DNA of 64,000 nucleotides from Anaeromyxobacter sp. Its GTDB lineage: Bacteria; Myxococcota; Myxococcia; Myxococcales; Anaeromyxobacteraceae. Below are positions 25,401 to 32,994 of this stretch, one piece after another. Under the pieces are notes generated by a model. That model saw only the letters and a program-made list of their open reading frames with translations, made no database searches and was not told the DNA's origin. The first letter of the stretch is position 1. Every line of letters begins with the position of its first letter. The translations under genes and the position numbers were made by a program. Location: positions 459,001 to 523,000 of the forward strand of contig JADKCZ010000018.1 of the NCBI GenBank assembly GCA_016718565.1, written 5' to 3'.

Positions 25401-26799
25401 GACCCGGGTGGAGGCCTTCCTGCACTGCGTGCGCGAGGATCAGCGCGCCACCCGGGCCGGCGTCGCGCCGGATCCGGCCGGGCTGCAGGTGGCCCCGCAG
25501 ACCATCCGCGACATCGCCGCCGCCAAGCACCGGGTCCTCATCCCACCCATGGGGCCGGAGGCCGAGGCCCTGGCCGCGGCGCTGCGGGGCCTGAAGGTGC
25601 CCGCCGAGGTCATGGCCCAGCCCACCCGCGACACCCTGCGCATCGGGCGCCGCCACACCTCGGGCAAGGAGTGCCTGCCCCTGACGGTGACCCTGGGCAG
25701 CGTGCTGGAGCGCATCGAGCAGCAGAAGGACTCGCCCGAGAAGTTCGTCTTCTTCATGCCCGGCTCGGACGGCCCCTGCCGCTTCGGCGCCTACCGCCAG
25801 CTGCACAAGATCATCCTGGACCGGCTCGGCTGGGGCGACCGGGTCTCCATCTGGTCGCCGCCCTTCGGCGACTACTTCCAGGGGCTGCAGCCGGGCTTCG
25901 CCTCCATCGCCTACGTGGGCTTCTGCGCCTTCGGGGCCCTCTCCGAGGCCCTGCACGACGTGCGCCCGGTGGAGACCCGCACCGGCGCGGCCGAGGAGAT
26001 CCACGCCGCCGCCACCCGGCGCGTCTCGCAGCTCATCGAGCAGGCCGCCGCCGGCGACCTCTCGGGCGCCCGGGTGCTGCTGGAGGCCACCACCGGGCGG
26101 CTCTGGGGCATCCCGGCGGCCGTCAAGGAGGCGGCCCGCGAGCTGGCCAGCGTGAAGTCGCGGCGCGAGGTGCCCAACGTGCTGGTGGTGGGCGAGATCT
26201 ACGTGCGCTGCGACCCGTTCTCCAACGACTTCATCACCCGCCAGCTGGAGCGGCGCGGCCTGCGGGCCCGCACCGAGCCGGTCTCCGAGTTCATCCAGTA
26301 CTCCGACTACATCGCCTGGAAGCGGGGCTGGAAGAAGGGGCTGGGCGACCGCATCGACAAGTTCGTGCGCGACCGCATCGCCGGGGTGGTCCACCACGCC
26401 GTGGCCGAGCCGCTCGGCCTGCCCGACGCCCCCTCCATCGAGGAGGCGGTGGACGCCGGCTCCCCGTACGTGCGCGACCAGGTCGAGGTGGAGACCCTGC
26501 TCACCATCGGCGTGCCGGTGCGGGCCTGGCGCCGCAAGGAGATCGACGCGGTGGTCAGCGTGGGGCCGCTGGAGTGCATGCCCAACAAGATCGCCGAGGC
26601 GCAGTTCTGCCACGTGCAGGAGCAGGAGGGGCTGCTCTCCCTGACCCTCTCGCTCAACGGCGACCCGGTGGACCCGGAGACCCTGGACAACTTCGCCTTC
26701 GAGGTGCACCAGCGCTTCCGCCGGGCCCGGCAGGCCGGGCCCCAGCCCGAGGCCGCGGTGCCGGACGCCGCGCTGGCGCCGGCCCCCGCCGAGGGCTGA
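22492..26799 (+). CDS. Giant acyl-CoA dehydratase activase fusion (BadF + BadF + DUF2229/HgdB-like)
   Basis: A 1435-residue cytoplasmic protein. Residues about 1-290 form a first BadF/BcrA-type ASKHA ATPase domain (MARYIGIDVGAEAIKVVEL). About 308-570 form a second, more canonical one: FDIGSTGSKAVALD, EIGGQDAKYI and the Fe-S-linked ACSAGTGSFIEEQ. A Cys-rich GCGGAGNKCRI linker follows (about 604). DUF2229 and 2-hydroxyacyl-CoA dehydratase-like modules then run to the end (YSCGPDSF, HTSGKECLPLT, MPGSDGPCRFG). Such fusions are found in anaerobes and are thought to couple ATP hydrolysis to low-potential electron transfer. The substrate is unknown. No separate dehydratase subunits are adjacent. The ATG at 22492 starts the first domain exactly. 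Confidence 0.9.
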   Translation: MARYIGIDVGAEAIKVVELRREGGALEWVRRTVLEHHKEPGQTLKGVLAGWGWDQVDGAAVTGRLGRQVALMRVPAKQAQAAGYRFQHGAAPATIVSIGSHGFSVLELREGAVEVFRENSRCAQGTGNFLRQLVERFDLTVEQAADLAAGVAEPAPLSGRCPVILKTDMTHLANKGEGKDRILAGLLDAIAENVQVLVKPRVCPDRLLLAGGVSRSVRVRQHFSTFAERQGMTFVDQPGDDALYLDALGCAVAASEHGFKRPALEDLIEPPLESDLERLPALGAALPKVRRMPVAPAREWEGPRDVILGFDIGSTGSKAVALDLEWKEPLWEGYLRTNGDPVSAAQALMRQFLEGPAGLHRVRGFGATGSGREIVGSLLSTCYGCDSVYVLNEIAAHATGALRLEPRVDTIFEIGGQDAKYIRLAEGRVVDAAMNEACSAGTGSFIEEQGKRFSGIENIVQLGAEALGASEGVALGQHCSIFMAEIIDEAVAGGVPRERIVAGIYDSVIANYLNRVKGSRSVGQVILCQGMPFASDALAAAVARQTGAEVIVPPKPGLMGAIGIALLAAEDLPVATAAPADGRTFLTARIDRKDSFVCTSTKGCGGAGNKCRIDRLTTVVAGETQRFTWGGNCSLYDRGTRKKKLPDLAPDPFRERTALVHQLIAEVSGRRGGKLVAITDEFQLKGLFPFYATFLHRMGLDLAVSTGADRKALKRGIEEGNVPFCAPMQQYHGLVAAMADQKPDWLFLPMLREIPRVAQERTSQVCPIVQAAPDMLRWDLGEAAGATVLSPVVDMGPGFLDSPAFLQGCAWLAEKLGVSSWREAWTAARAAQARFDEQVLAQGQRALDFCREQGVTPVVVLGRSYTIHNDVLNSNVPSILREQGAIAIPVDALPVPDDAPIFDDMFWGYSQRILRAAWHIRRTPGLYSIFCSNYSCGPDSFTVHSFTWLMEGRPLAIIETDGHAGDAGTKTRVEAFLHCVREDQRATRAGVAPDPAGLQVAPQTIRDIAAAKHRVLIPPMGPEAEALAAALRGLKVPAEVMAQPTRDTLRIGRRHTSGKECLPLTVTLGSVLERIEQQKDSPEKFVFFMPGSDGPCRFGAYRQLHKIILDRLGWGDRVSIWSPPFGDYFQGLQPGFASIAYVGFCAFGALSEALHDVRPVETRTGAAEEIHAAATRRVSQLIEQAAAGDLSGARVLLEATTGRLWGIPAAVKEAARELASVKSRREVPNVLVVGEIYVRCDPFSNDFITRQLERRGLRARTEPVSEFIQYSDYIAWKRGWKKGLGDRIDKFVRDRIAGVVHHAVAEPLGLPDAPSIEEAVDAGSPYVRDQVEVETLLTIGVPVRAWRRKEIDAVVSVGPLECMPNKIAEAQFCHVQEQEGLLSLTLSLNGDPVDPETLDNFAFEVHQRFRRARQAGPQPEAAVPDAALAPAPAEG

Positions 26800-26947
26800 G
26801 GGGCCGCCCCCGGGGCCCCGGGGCGGCGCCGGCGCCCGGTCGCCGCCCCGCGGACGCCCCGCGGACGCCCCAAGGTGTGGCCCGCGGCCGCGCCCGGCCC
26901 TATGACTCCCCCGCCCCGGCCCCCGCCGGGCGCGGGAGGAATCCAGC

Positions 26948-27358
26948 ATGACCGTGTTGCCCCGGCCCGCCGACCGGCACGCCGACGAGGAGCCGTTCGA
27001 CGTCCATCACCAGCTGCAGGGCGCCATGATCGACGCCTACGAGGCCGCCCTGCTGGACGGCGCCAGCCAGGGCCTGGCGGCCGACACCCTGGGCCACCTG
27101 GTGGACTTCACCGCCGTGCACTGCCTGGAGGAGGAGCGCTTCATGCTGGCGCAGGGCTACCCGGGGCTCGACGGACACCGGGCCGCCCACGCCGCCCTGC
27201 TGACGCAGCTGCGGGAGCTGGAGATCGAGGCGCGCGGGGCCGACCAGCAGCTGGCGCTGGGGGCGGTGCCCGGGCTGCGGGGCTGGCTGCTGGACCACGT
27301 GGAGGGGCCAGACCGGGCCCTCTCGGCGTGGCGCGAGGGTCAGCGCCTCCAGCCCTGA
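26948..27358 (+). CDS. Bacteriohemerythrin
   Basis: A 136-residue four-helix di-iron protein that binds O2, or related ligands such as NO. Ligand pattern: His20 or His21, His58 with Glu62 (HCLEEE), His77 and His81 (HRAAH), His117 and Asp122 (HVEGPD). All positions of the H...HxxxE...HxxxH...HxxxxD signature are present. A GGAGGA ribosome site precedes the ATG by about 8 bases. It follows the CoA activase by 148 bases on the same strand. In an oxygen-sensitive metabolism an O2-scavenging or sensing role is plausible but inferred. Its 3' end overlaps the convergent gene by 19 bases. Confidence 0.93.
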   Translation: MTVLPRPADRHADEEPFDVHHQLQGAMIDAYEAALLDGASQGLAADTLGHLVDFTAVHCLEEERFMLAQGYPGLDGHRAAHAALLTQLRELEIEARGADQQLALGAVPGLRGWLLDHVEGPDRALSAWREGQRLQP

Positions 27359-28245
27359 AGGACCACGTAGCGGCGGAAGTCGGCCGTGAACTCCTCGGCC
27401 CCGATGCCGACGGCCTCGCGGAAGGCGGTGGTGAAGGTGGCGCCGCCGTGCATCCGCTCCAGGATCTCGCGGGCCTTCTCCTCGCCGTAGCGCTCCAGCA
27501 GGAAGCTGAAGGCGTGGTGGGCCGCGCCGTACACCACGTCGTCGCGCTCCTGGTAGAGCTGCTCGTAGTTGGCCAGCGGATCACCCTCCGGGAGCTTGCC
27601 CGTGGCGGCCCGGGCCAGCGCGCCGGGCGCCGGCCCATCCCCGCGCTCACCGTCGCCGGCCCCCACCACGGCGCGGTGGTAGAAGCGCCACAGGTCGCGC
27701 AGCGTGCCGCGCTTGTACCCCTGGCCGGCGGTGTGGCTGGCCATCCCTTCGCCGAACCAGAGCGGGATCCCCTTGAACGACCAGCTCCACTCGGTGCCGG
27801 CGCGCTGGTAGACGGCGCAGTGGGTCAGCTCGTGCGCCAGGAGCTCGACCAGCCGCTTGCGCTGCCCCCCCAGGGTCCAGCTGGAGGGGTCGGCCAGCCG
27901 CACCGGCCAGCTGGCCGGCGACTGGAGCTGCACCGTGGCGTACTTGGCCCAGGCGCGCAGCCACGGGTAGCCCGGCCGGTCCACCGCCTCCTCCAGCGCG
28001 GCGTGGGTGGGCTGGAGCGTCAGGGTGATGGGCTCCGGCAGCCCGCCCCAGCGGGCCGTCTGCGGGATGGCCACCGCCAGCGCCTCGACCACCAGCGCCG
28101 CCGCCCGGGCGTCCTCCGGCTGGTAGAGGACCCGCACCTGGGCGTCGCCCACCCGCACGGTGGTGGCGCGCGGCTCCCCGCTCGACAGCCGGGGGGCGCA
28201 GGCGGCCAGGAGCCCAAGGACCAGGGCGGCGGCGAGGCGGGGCAC
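27340..28245 (-). CDS. Gluzincin-type peptidase lipoprotein (peptidase MA-like)
   Basis: A 301-residue envelope protein with a lipoprotein signal (GLLAAC, Cys16). The zinc motif HELTH (His138-Glu139 to His142) and a downstream Glu in WFGEGMASH (about 166) give the HExxH-E set of gluzincins, in a context typical of the peptidase MA-like family. An active protease is therefore likely, but substrates cannot be read. It ends inside the convergent hemerythrin gene (19-base overlap) and lies 9 bases downstream of the phosphatase-like gene, likely in one unit with it. Confidence 0.85.
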   Translation of the reverse strand: MPRLAAALVLGLLAACAPRLSSGEPRATTVRVGDAQVRVLYQPEDARAAALVVEALAVAIPQTARWGGLPEPITLTLQPTHAALEEAVDRPGYPWLRAWAKYATVQLQSPASWPVRLADPSSWTLGGQRKRLVELLAHELTHCAVYQRAGTEWSWSFKGIPLWFGEGMASHTAGQGYKRGTLRDLWRFYHRAVVGAGDGERGDGPAPGALARAATGKLPEGDPLANYEQLYQERDDVVYGAAHHAFSFLLERYGEEKAREILERMHGGATFTTAFREAVGIGAEEFTADFRRYVVLQGWRR

Positions 28246-28254
28246 GGGCGGTAC

Positions 28255-29187
28255 CTACCCCTCCCCACCGGGGGACGCAAGCCCCGCCAGCCCCAGCAGG
28301 AGCGGCGCCACGCCGGTGAGGTCGCGCACCTGCCCGACCCGCGCCGCCGCCGGGCCGAAGCAGAGCAGCGGCACGGGCGCCAGGGTGTGGTTGCGGGTGG
28401 AGAGGTCCTCCAGGTTGCCGTGGTCGCTGGTCACCACCAGCGAGTCGGCCGGCCCCAGGCCGGCCACCAGCGCCCGCAGGAAGGCGTCGAGCCGCCCCAG
28501 CGCGTCCAGCGCCGCCGCCATGGAGCGGGCGTGGCCGGCCTCGTCGGTCTCGAAGAACTCGAAGGCGGCCAGGTCGTGGCCGGCCGCCATGGCCAGCAGG
28601 AGCGCGGCCGCCTCCTCCGGCGTGCGGCGCGGCAGGTCGAGGCCCAGCTCCCCGGCGCGGCGGCCGGTCAGGTCGTGGGTCAGCCCACGGCCGGCCCGCG
28701 CGTCGGCGAAGGTGCGGAAGGCGCCGCCGCCGGCGGCGTAGGCCACCGTGGTGGCGGAGGGACGGGCGCGCCGGCGCAGCGTGAACTCCGGCTCGCCGGG
28801 CGCCTCGAAGCCCAGGGCCTGCAGGTAGGCCACCGGGTAGGCGTTGGCGAAGGTGAAGCGGCGCCCGCCCGCGGCCAGCCGCCGGTAGAGCGAGCGGCGG
28901 CCCAGGAGCTCCCTGAGCGCGGGGTTGGGGAAGCCGAGCAGGTGCCGCCCCAGCAGCGCCGGGGCGTTCTCGCCGGTGAGGATGGTGGCCTGGCCGGTGG
29001 CCGACTGCGGCCGGCCCTCCACCCCGAGCCGCGCGTCGAGCAGGCCGGCCCGACCGCCACCCGGCAGCGGGGCGCCGCTCCCGTCCAGGAAGCGGGACAG
29101 GAGGAAGTCGCCGCGCGCCAGCGGGTTCAGCGCCGGGTCGGGCGCGCCGGCGCCGACGCCGTCCACGAAGACGAAGAGGACCGTCAC
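28255..29187 (-). CDS. Alkaline-phosphatase-superfamily metalloenzyme
   Basis: A 310-residue soluble protein with the metal sites of the phosphopentomutase/phosphoglycerate mutase superfamily: FVFVDGVGAG at the N-terminus (first metal Asp), a QSATGQATILTGEN nucleophile region (about 60-73), FFETDEAGH (Asp and His ligands, about 213) and VVTSDHGNLED (Asp-His, about 245). It is too short and divergent to be called phosphopentomutase or iPGM. A cytoplasmic phosphotransferase or phosphohydrolase acting on an unknown substrate is the best call. The GTG at 29187 starts at the first strand of the fold. It is divergent from the oxidoreductase pair. Confidence 0.8.
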   Translation of the reverse strand: MTVLFVFVDGVGAGAPDPALNPLARGDFLLSRFLDGSGAPLPGGGRAGLLDARLGVEGRPQSATGQATILTGENAPALLGRHLLGFPNPALRELLGRRSLYRRLAAGGRRFTFANAYPVAYLQALGFEAPGEPEFTLRRRARPSATTVAYAAGGGAFRTFADARAGRGLTHDLTGRRAGELGLDLPRRTPEEAAALLLAMAAGHDLAAFEFFETDEAGHARSMAAALDALGRLDAFLRALVAGLGPADSLVVTSDHGNLEDLSTRNHTLAPVPLLCFGPAAARVGQVRDLTGVAPLLLGLAGLASPGGEG

Positions 29188-29360
29188 CGGGGGATGATAG
29201 CGGACCCGCCTGGCCCGCACCCCCCGGCGTGCCCGAGCCCGGCGTGCCCGAGCCCGCCGCCGCGCCCCCGCTGGCCCCCCAGCGGCCGGCCTGGCCGCGT
29301 CGAGACGCCACCCCCCGGCGCGCCGCGGCGGCGGTAGACTCCCGGTCCGAGCCTCCCCAG

Positions 29361-30650
29361 ATGCCCCGCCTCGACGACCCACGCTTCGCCCCGGACTGCA
29401 CCATCCACGTGGACGGCGTGGCGGTGCCGGCCCGGGCGGGTGAGCCCATCGCCGCGGCGCTGCTGGCGGCCGGCCGGCCGCTGCTGGCCCGCAGCCACAA
29501 GTACCACCGGCCGCGCGGCCCCTTCTGCCTGGCCGGCTCCTGCCAGGCCTGCCTGGTCCGGGTGGACGGCCAGCCCAGCGTCCGGGCCTGCCGCACGCCC
29601 TGCCGCGACGGCCTGGAGATCGCCACGCAGCACGCCTTCCCCACGGCCGCCCACGACCTGCTCGGCGCCATCGACCTGGCCACCCCCTTCGGCCTCGACC
29701 ACCACCACCTGGGCACCTGGAGCCGCACCGCCGACCGGCTGGTGGTGGCCTTCTCCCGCCGGCTGGCCGGCCTGGGGAAGCTCCCGGAGGGCGTCCCGGC
29801 GACGCCGCGCACCCCCGCGGCGGAGGCGGTCGACGCGCTGGTGGTCGGGGCCGGTCCAGCCGGGCTGGCCGCCGCCGAGGCGCTCGCCCGGGGCGGGCGC
29901 CGCGTCCTCCTGGCCGACGGCGAGGCCGTGGCCGGGGGCCGGCTGCGCTGCCGCTACGACCTCGAGGACGACCTCGAGCTGGCCTGGGCCGCCGGCCTGG
30001 TGATCGGCCTGGGCGACGCGGGGTGCGAGGTGGCGCTGGGCGCCAGCGTGCTCGGCCTGTGGCGCGACGGCGGCGCGGTGGTGGCGCTGCTGTCCGAGGA
30101 CGGGCCCGTCCCCCGCCTGCGCCTGGTGCGCCCCGGCGCGGTGGTGCTGTGCGCCGGCGGCACCGCCGTGCCGCCGCGCCTGGAGGACGGCGACCGGCCC
30201 GGGGTGCTGTGGGGGCGCGGCCTGGCGGTGGCGCTCGCGGAGCACGGCACCGTGCCGGGCCGGCAGGCCGCGGTGCTGGGCCAGGGCGCCGAGGCCGAGG
30301 CGCTGGCCGCCTGCCTGGCGGCCGCGGGCATGGCGGTGGCCAGCGTCGGGGCGGCCGCCCGGGTGCTGGGGCGTGGCCGGGTCTCGGGCCTGCGGCTCGA
30401 CGAGCACCGCACCCTCGCCTGCGACACGGTGGCGGTGGTGGCGCCGCCGGCGCCGGCCACCGACCTGGCCCGGCTGCTCGGCGCCGAGGCCCGCTTCGAC
30501 GAGGGGTGCGGCGCCTTCGCCCTGGTGGTGGACGAGGCCGGCCGCACCGGGGTGCCCGGCCTGTTCGCCGCCGGTGAGGTGACCGGCGCCATGGGAGCGC
30601 TGCGCGCCGCCGAGCAGGGCCGGCGCGCCGGGGAGGCGGCCCGTGGGTAA
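29361..30650 (+). CDS. FAD-dependent amine dehydrogenase alpha subunit with N-terminal 2Fe-2S domain
   Basis: A 429-residue protein. An N-terminal ferredoxin-like domain carries CLAGSCQAC (about 51-59) and a fourth Cys in RACRTPC, the 2Fe-2S pattern of HcnA / sarcosine oxidase alpha-type proteins. It is joined to a flavoprotein domain starting VDALVVGAGPAGLAAAEAL. This domain order matches the A subunit of opine, sarcosine and hydroxyproline dehydrogenases. The ATG at 29361 is used, since the upstream extension to 29229 is a Pro/Ala repeat. The next gene starts inside its last codons (8-base overlap), so a two-subunit enzyme is expected. The substrate is unknown. Confidence 0.85.
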   Translation: MPRLDDPRFAPDCTIHVDGVAVPARAGEPIAAALLAAGRPLLARSHKYHRPRGPFCLAGSCQACLVRVDGQPSVRACRTPCRDGLEIATQHAFPTAAHDLLGAIDLATPFGLDHHHLGTWSRTADRLVVAFSRRLAGLGKLPEGVPATPRTPAAEAVDALVVGAGPAGLAAAEALARGGRRVLLADGEAVAGGRLRCRYDLEDDLELAWAAGLVIGLGDAGCEVALGASVLGLWRDGGAVVALLSEDGPVPRLRLVRPGAVVLCAGGTAVPPRLEDGDRPGVLWGRGLAVALAEHGTVPGRQAAVLGQGAEAEALAACLAAAGMAVASVGAAARVLGRGRVSGLRLDEHRTLACDTVAVVAPPAPATDLARLLGAEARFDEGCGAFALVVDEAGRTGVPGLFAAGEVTGAMGALRAAEQGRRAGEAARG

Positions 30651-32124
30651 GACGCTGCTGTGCGGCTGCGAGGACGTCACGCCCGAGGAGGTGCAGCGCG
30701 CCTTCGCCGCCGGCCACCGCGACCTCGAGTCGGTGAAGCGCTACACCGGCTTCGGCACCGGGCCGTGCCAGGGGAAGAGCTGCCTGGCGCTGGTGGCCCG
30801 CGAGCTCCTGCGGCTGGGCGCCACGCCGGGCGAGGTGGCCCCGTTCACCTCGCGGCCGCCGCGGCAGCCGGTGGCCCTGGGCACGCTGGCCGCGCTCGAT
30901 CCGGCCAGCCTGCCGGCGGGGGCGGACGGGATCCCGCCCGAGGCGCCGCCGGCCCGGCCCGGCGAGGGAGCGCTGCCCCCCCTGCCCGCCCGCGCCGACG
31001 TGGTGATCATCGGCGGCGGCGTGGTCGGGCTGGCGCTGGCCTACGAGCTGGCGCGGCGCGGCACCACCGACGTGCTGGTGCTGGAGCAGGCCTACCTCAA
31101 CTTCGGCGCCTCCGGCCGCAACGGCGGCGGGGTGCGGGCCCAGTGGTCCACGCCGACCCTCATCGACCTGGCGCGCCGCTCGCTGGCGCGCTGCGACGGC
31201 CTGGCGGTGGAGCTGGGCATCAACGTCTGGTTCCGTCGCGGCGGCTACCTGTTCCTGGCGCCCACCCGGGAGCACGTGGCGCGGCTGGAGCGGAACGCGC
31301 GGCTGCACGCGGCCCACGGCCTGCGCACCCGCATCCTCACGCCGGCCGAGGCGGTGCGGGTGGCGCCGGCGCTCGAGCCGTCGTGCTTCCTGGCGGCCTC
31401 CCACAACCCAGACGACGGGGTGGTCTTCCCCTGGCCCTTCCTGTGGGGCTACGCCACCCGGGCCGAGGCCCTGGGCGCGAAGGTCCGCACCTTCACCCGC
31501 GTCACCGGCTTCAGGGCCAGCGGCCCCGCCCTCACCCACGTCGAGACCGACCGGGGCGCGGTGGCCTGCGGCCTGGTGGTGAACGCCGCCGGCGCCTGGT
31601 CGAAGCAGGTGGCGGGCCTGGCCGGGCTGGCCACCCCGAACCGGCCCACCCGCCACGAGATCCTGGTCTCCGAGGCGCTCGAGCCCTGGCTCGACCCGCT
31701 GGTCTCGCTGCTCGGCACCGGCCTCTACTTCTCGCAGTCGCAGCGCGGCGAGCTGGTGGGCGGCATGGGCGATCCCGCCGAGCCGGAGGGGGTCAACCAG
31801 GGGTCCACCCTGCGGTTCCTGGCCCGCTTCGCCCGCGCCGCCACCCGCCTGGCGCCGCGCCTGGCCGGGGTGAAGGTGGTGCGCCAGTGGGCCGGCTGCT
31901 ACGACGTGACCCCGGACAACAACCCCATCCTCGGGCCGGCCGGCCACGCCAACTTCTTCCAGGTCCACGGCCTGGTGGGGCACGGCTTCATGATGGCGCC
32001 GGCCCTGGCCGAGGACTGCGCCGACCTGATCACCGGCCGCGGCCGCCACGAGCTCTTCGACCGCTTCCCGCTCTCCCGCTTCCAGCAGGGCGGCGCGGTG
32101 CGCGAGGACTTCATCATCGGGTAG
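30643..32124 (+). CDS. BFD-like 2Fe-2S domain fused to a DAO-type catalytic flavoprotein
   Basis: A 493-residue protein with GTG start. The first 65 residues hold CGCEDVT and GPCQGKSC, the four-Cys 2Fe-2S pattern of the bacterioferritin-associated ferredoxin type. From about residue 118 a D-amino-acid-oxidase-like flavoprotein follows: VVIIGGGVVGLALAYELARR, ASGRNGGGVRAQW, and a C-terminal VTPDNNPILGPAG with GHGFMMAPALAEDCADLI. This corresponds to the catalytic subunit (SoxB/OoxB/PDH-beta-like) of amine dehydrogenases. With the preceding subunit it could oxidise a secondary amine such as proline, hydroxyproline or an opine. proC follows after 12 bases, which favours a proline-related substrate. 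Confidence 0.85.
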   Translation: MGKTLLCGCEDVTPEEVQRAFAAGHRDLESVKRYTGFGTGPCQGKSCLALVARELLRLGATPGEVAPFTSRPPRQPVALGTLAALDPASLPAGADGIPPEAPPARPGEGALPPLPARADVVIIGGGVVGLALAYELARRGTTDVLVLEQAYLNFGASGRNGGGVRAQWSTPTLIDLARRSLARCDGLAVELGINVWFRRGGYLFLAPTREHVARLERNARLHAAHGLRTRILTPAEAVRVAPALEPSCFLAASHNPDDGVVFPWPFLWGYATRAEALGAKVRTFTRVTGFRASGPALTHVETDRGAVACGLVVNAAGAWSKQVAGLAGLATPNRPTRHEILVSEALEPWLDPLVSLLGTGLYFSQSQRGELVGGMGDPAEPEGVNQGSTLRFLARFARAATRLAPRLAGVKVVRQWAGCYDVTPDNNPILGPAGHANFFQVHGLVGHGFMMAPALAEDCADLITGRGRHELFDRFPLSRFQQGGAVREDFIIG

Positions 32125-32136
32125 GATGTCGCCCCT

Positions 32137-32973
32137 ATGGCACTCGGACAGACCATCGCGTTCATCGGCGCCGGCAACATGGCGGAGGCCCTCGTCAAGG
32201 GGCTGCTCCGCGCCGGCGTGGCCGCCCCGCAGGAGATCGTCTGCACCGACCGTCGCCCGGAGCGCGGGCCGGAGCTGGCGGCGCGGTACGGCGTGCGCGT
32301 CACCCAGGACAACCTGGCGGCGGTGCGGGAGGCCGGCGTCATCGTCCTCTCGGTGAAGCCGCAGGTCATGGAGAAGGTGCTGGCCGAGATCGGTCCGGCG
32401 CTGGACGCCTCCAAGCTGGTGATCTCCATCGCCGCCGGCATCCCCATCGTGGCCATCGAGCGCAAGGTCGGGCACGGCGTGCGCGTCATCCGCACCATGC
32501 CCAACACCCCGGCCCTGGTGGGCGCCGGGGCCACCGCCCTCTCCCCGGGCGAGCACGCCACCGAGGCCGACCTGGTCCAGGCCCGGGCGCTCTTCGACGC
32601 CATCGGCATGACCGTGGTGGTGGACGAGCCGCTGCTCGACGCGGTCACCGGCCTGTCCGGCAGCGGCCCGGCCTACATCTTCCTCATCATCGAGGCGCTC
32701 TCAGACGGCGGCGTCAAGGCCGGCCTGGCGCGCGCCCAGGCCCAGGAGCTGGCGGCGCAGACCGTGTACGGCTCGGCCAAGCTGCTCATCGAGACCGGCG
32801 AGCACCCGGGCCGGCTCAAGGACCAGGTCACCAGCCCGGGCGGCACCGCCATCGCCGGCCTGCACACGCTGGAGGCCGGCGGCCTGCGCACCACCCTCAT
32901 GAACGCGGTGGAGGCGGCCACCAACCGCTCGCGCGAGCTGGGGAAGAGGTTCCTGGAGCAGGACGAGGACTAG
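32137..32973 (+). CDS. proC: Pyrroline-5-carboxylate reductase
   Basis: A 278-residue NAD(P)H enzyme converting pyrroline-5-carboxylate to proline. The N-terminal Rossmann motif is FIGAGNMAEALVKGLL. VLSVKPQVMEKVLAEI and RTMPNTPALVGAGATAL follow, then the signature LSGSGPAYIFLIIEAL and the C-terminal LKDQVTSPGGTAIAGLHTLE. Length is standard. It follows the two dehydrogenase genes at 12 bases, so likely one transcript. This gives a potential proline/P5C cycle. Confidence 0.96.
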   Translation: MALGQTIAFIGAGNMAEALVKGLLRAGVAAPQEIVCTDRRPERGPELAARYGVRVTQDNLAAVREAGVIVLSVKPQVMEKVLAEIGPALDASKLVISIAAGIPIVAIERKVGHGVRVIRTMPNTPALVGAGATALSPGEHATEADLVQARALFDAIGMTVVVDEPLLDAVTGLSGSGPAYIFLIIEALSDGGVKAGLARAQAQELAAQTVYGSAKLLIETGEHPGRLKDQVTSPGGTAIAGLHTLEAGGLRTTLMNAVEAATNRSRELGKRFLEQDED

Positions 32974-32994
32974 GCCGCCGCCGGCCCCGCGCCG

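Noticed and set aside
22270..26949. A 1559-residue minus-strand open frame opposite the CoA activase
   Set aside because: It mirrors the activase gene and is rich in Ala/Gly/His/Arg with no domain. High GC favours long antisense frames.
29228..29255. Direct repeat GGCGTGCCCGAGCCC x2
   Set aside because: Only two copies in a spacer. No sign of an att site or mobile element next to it.
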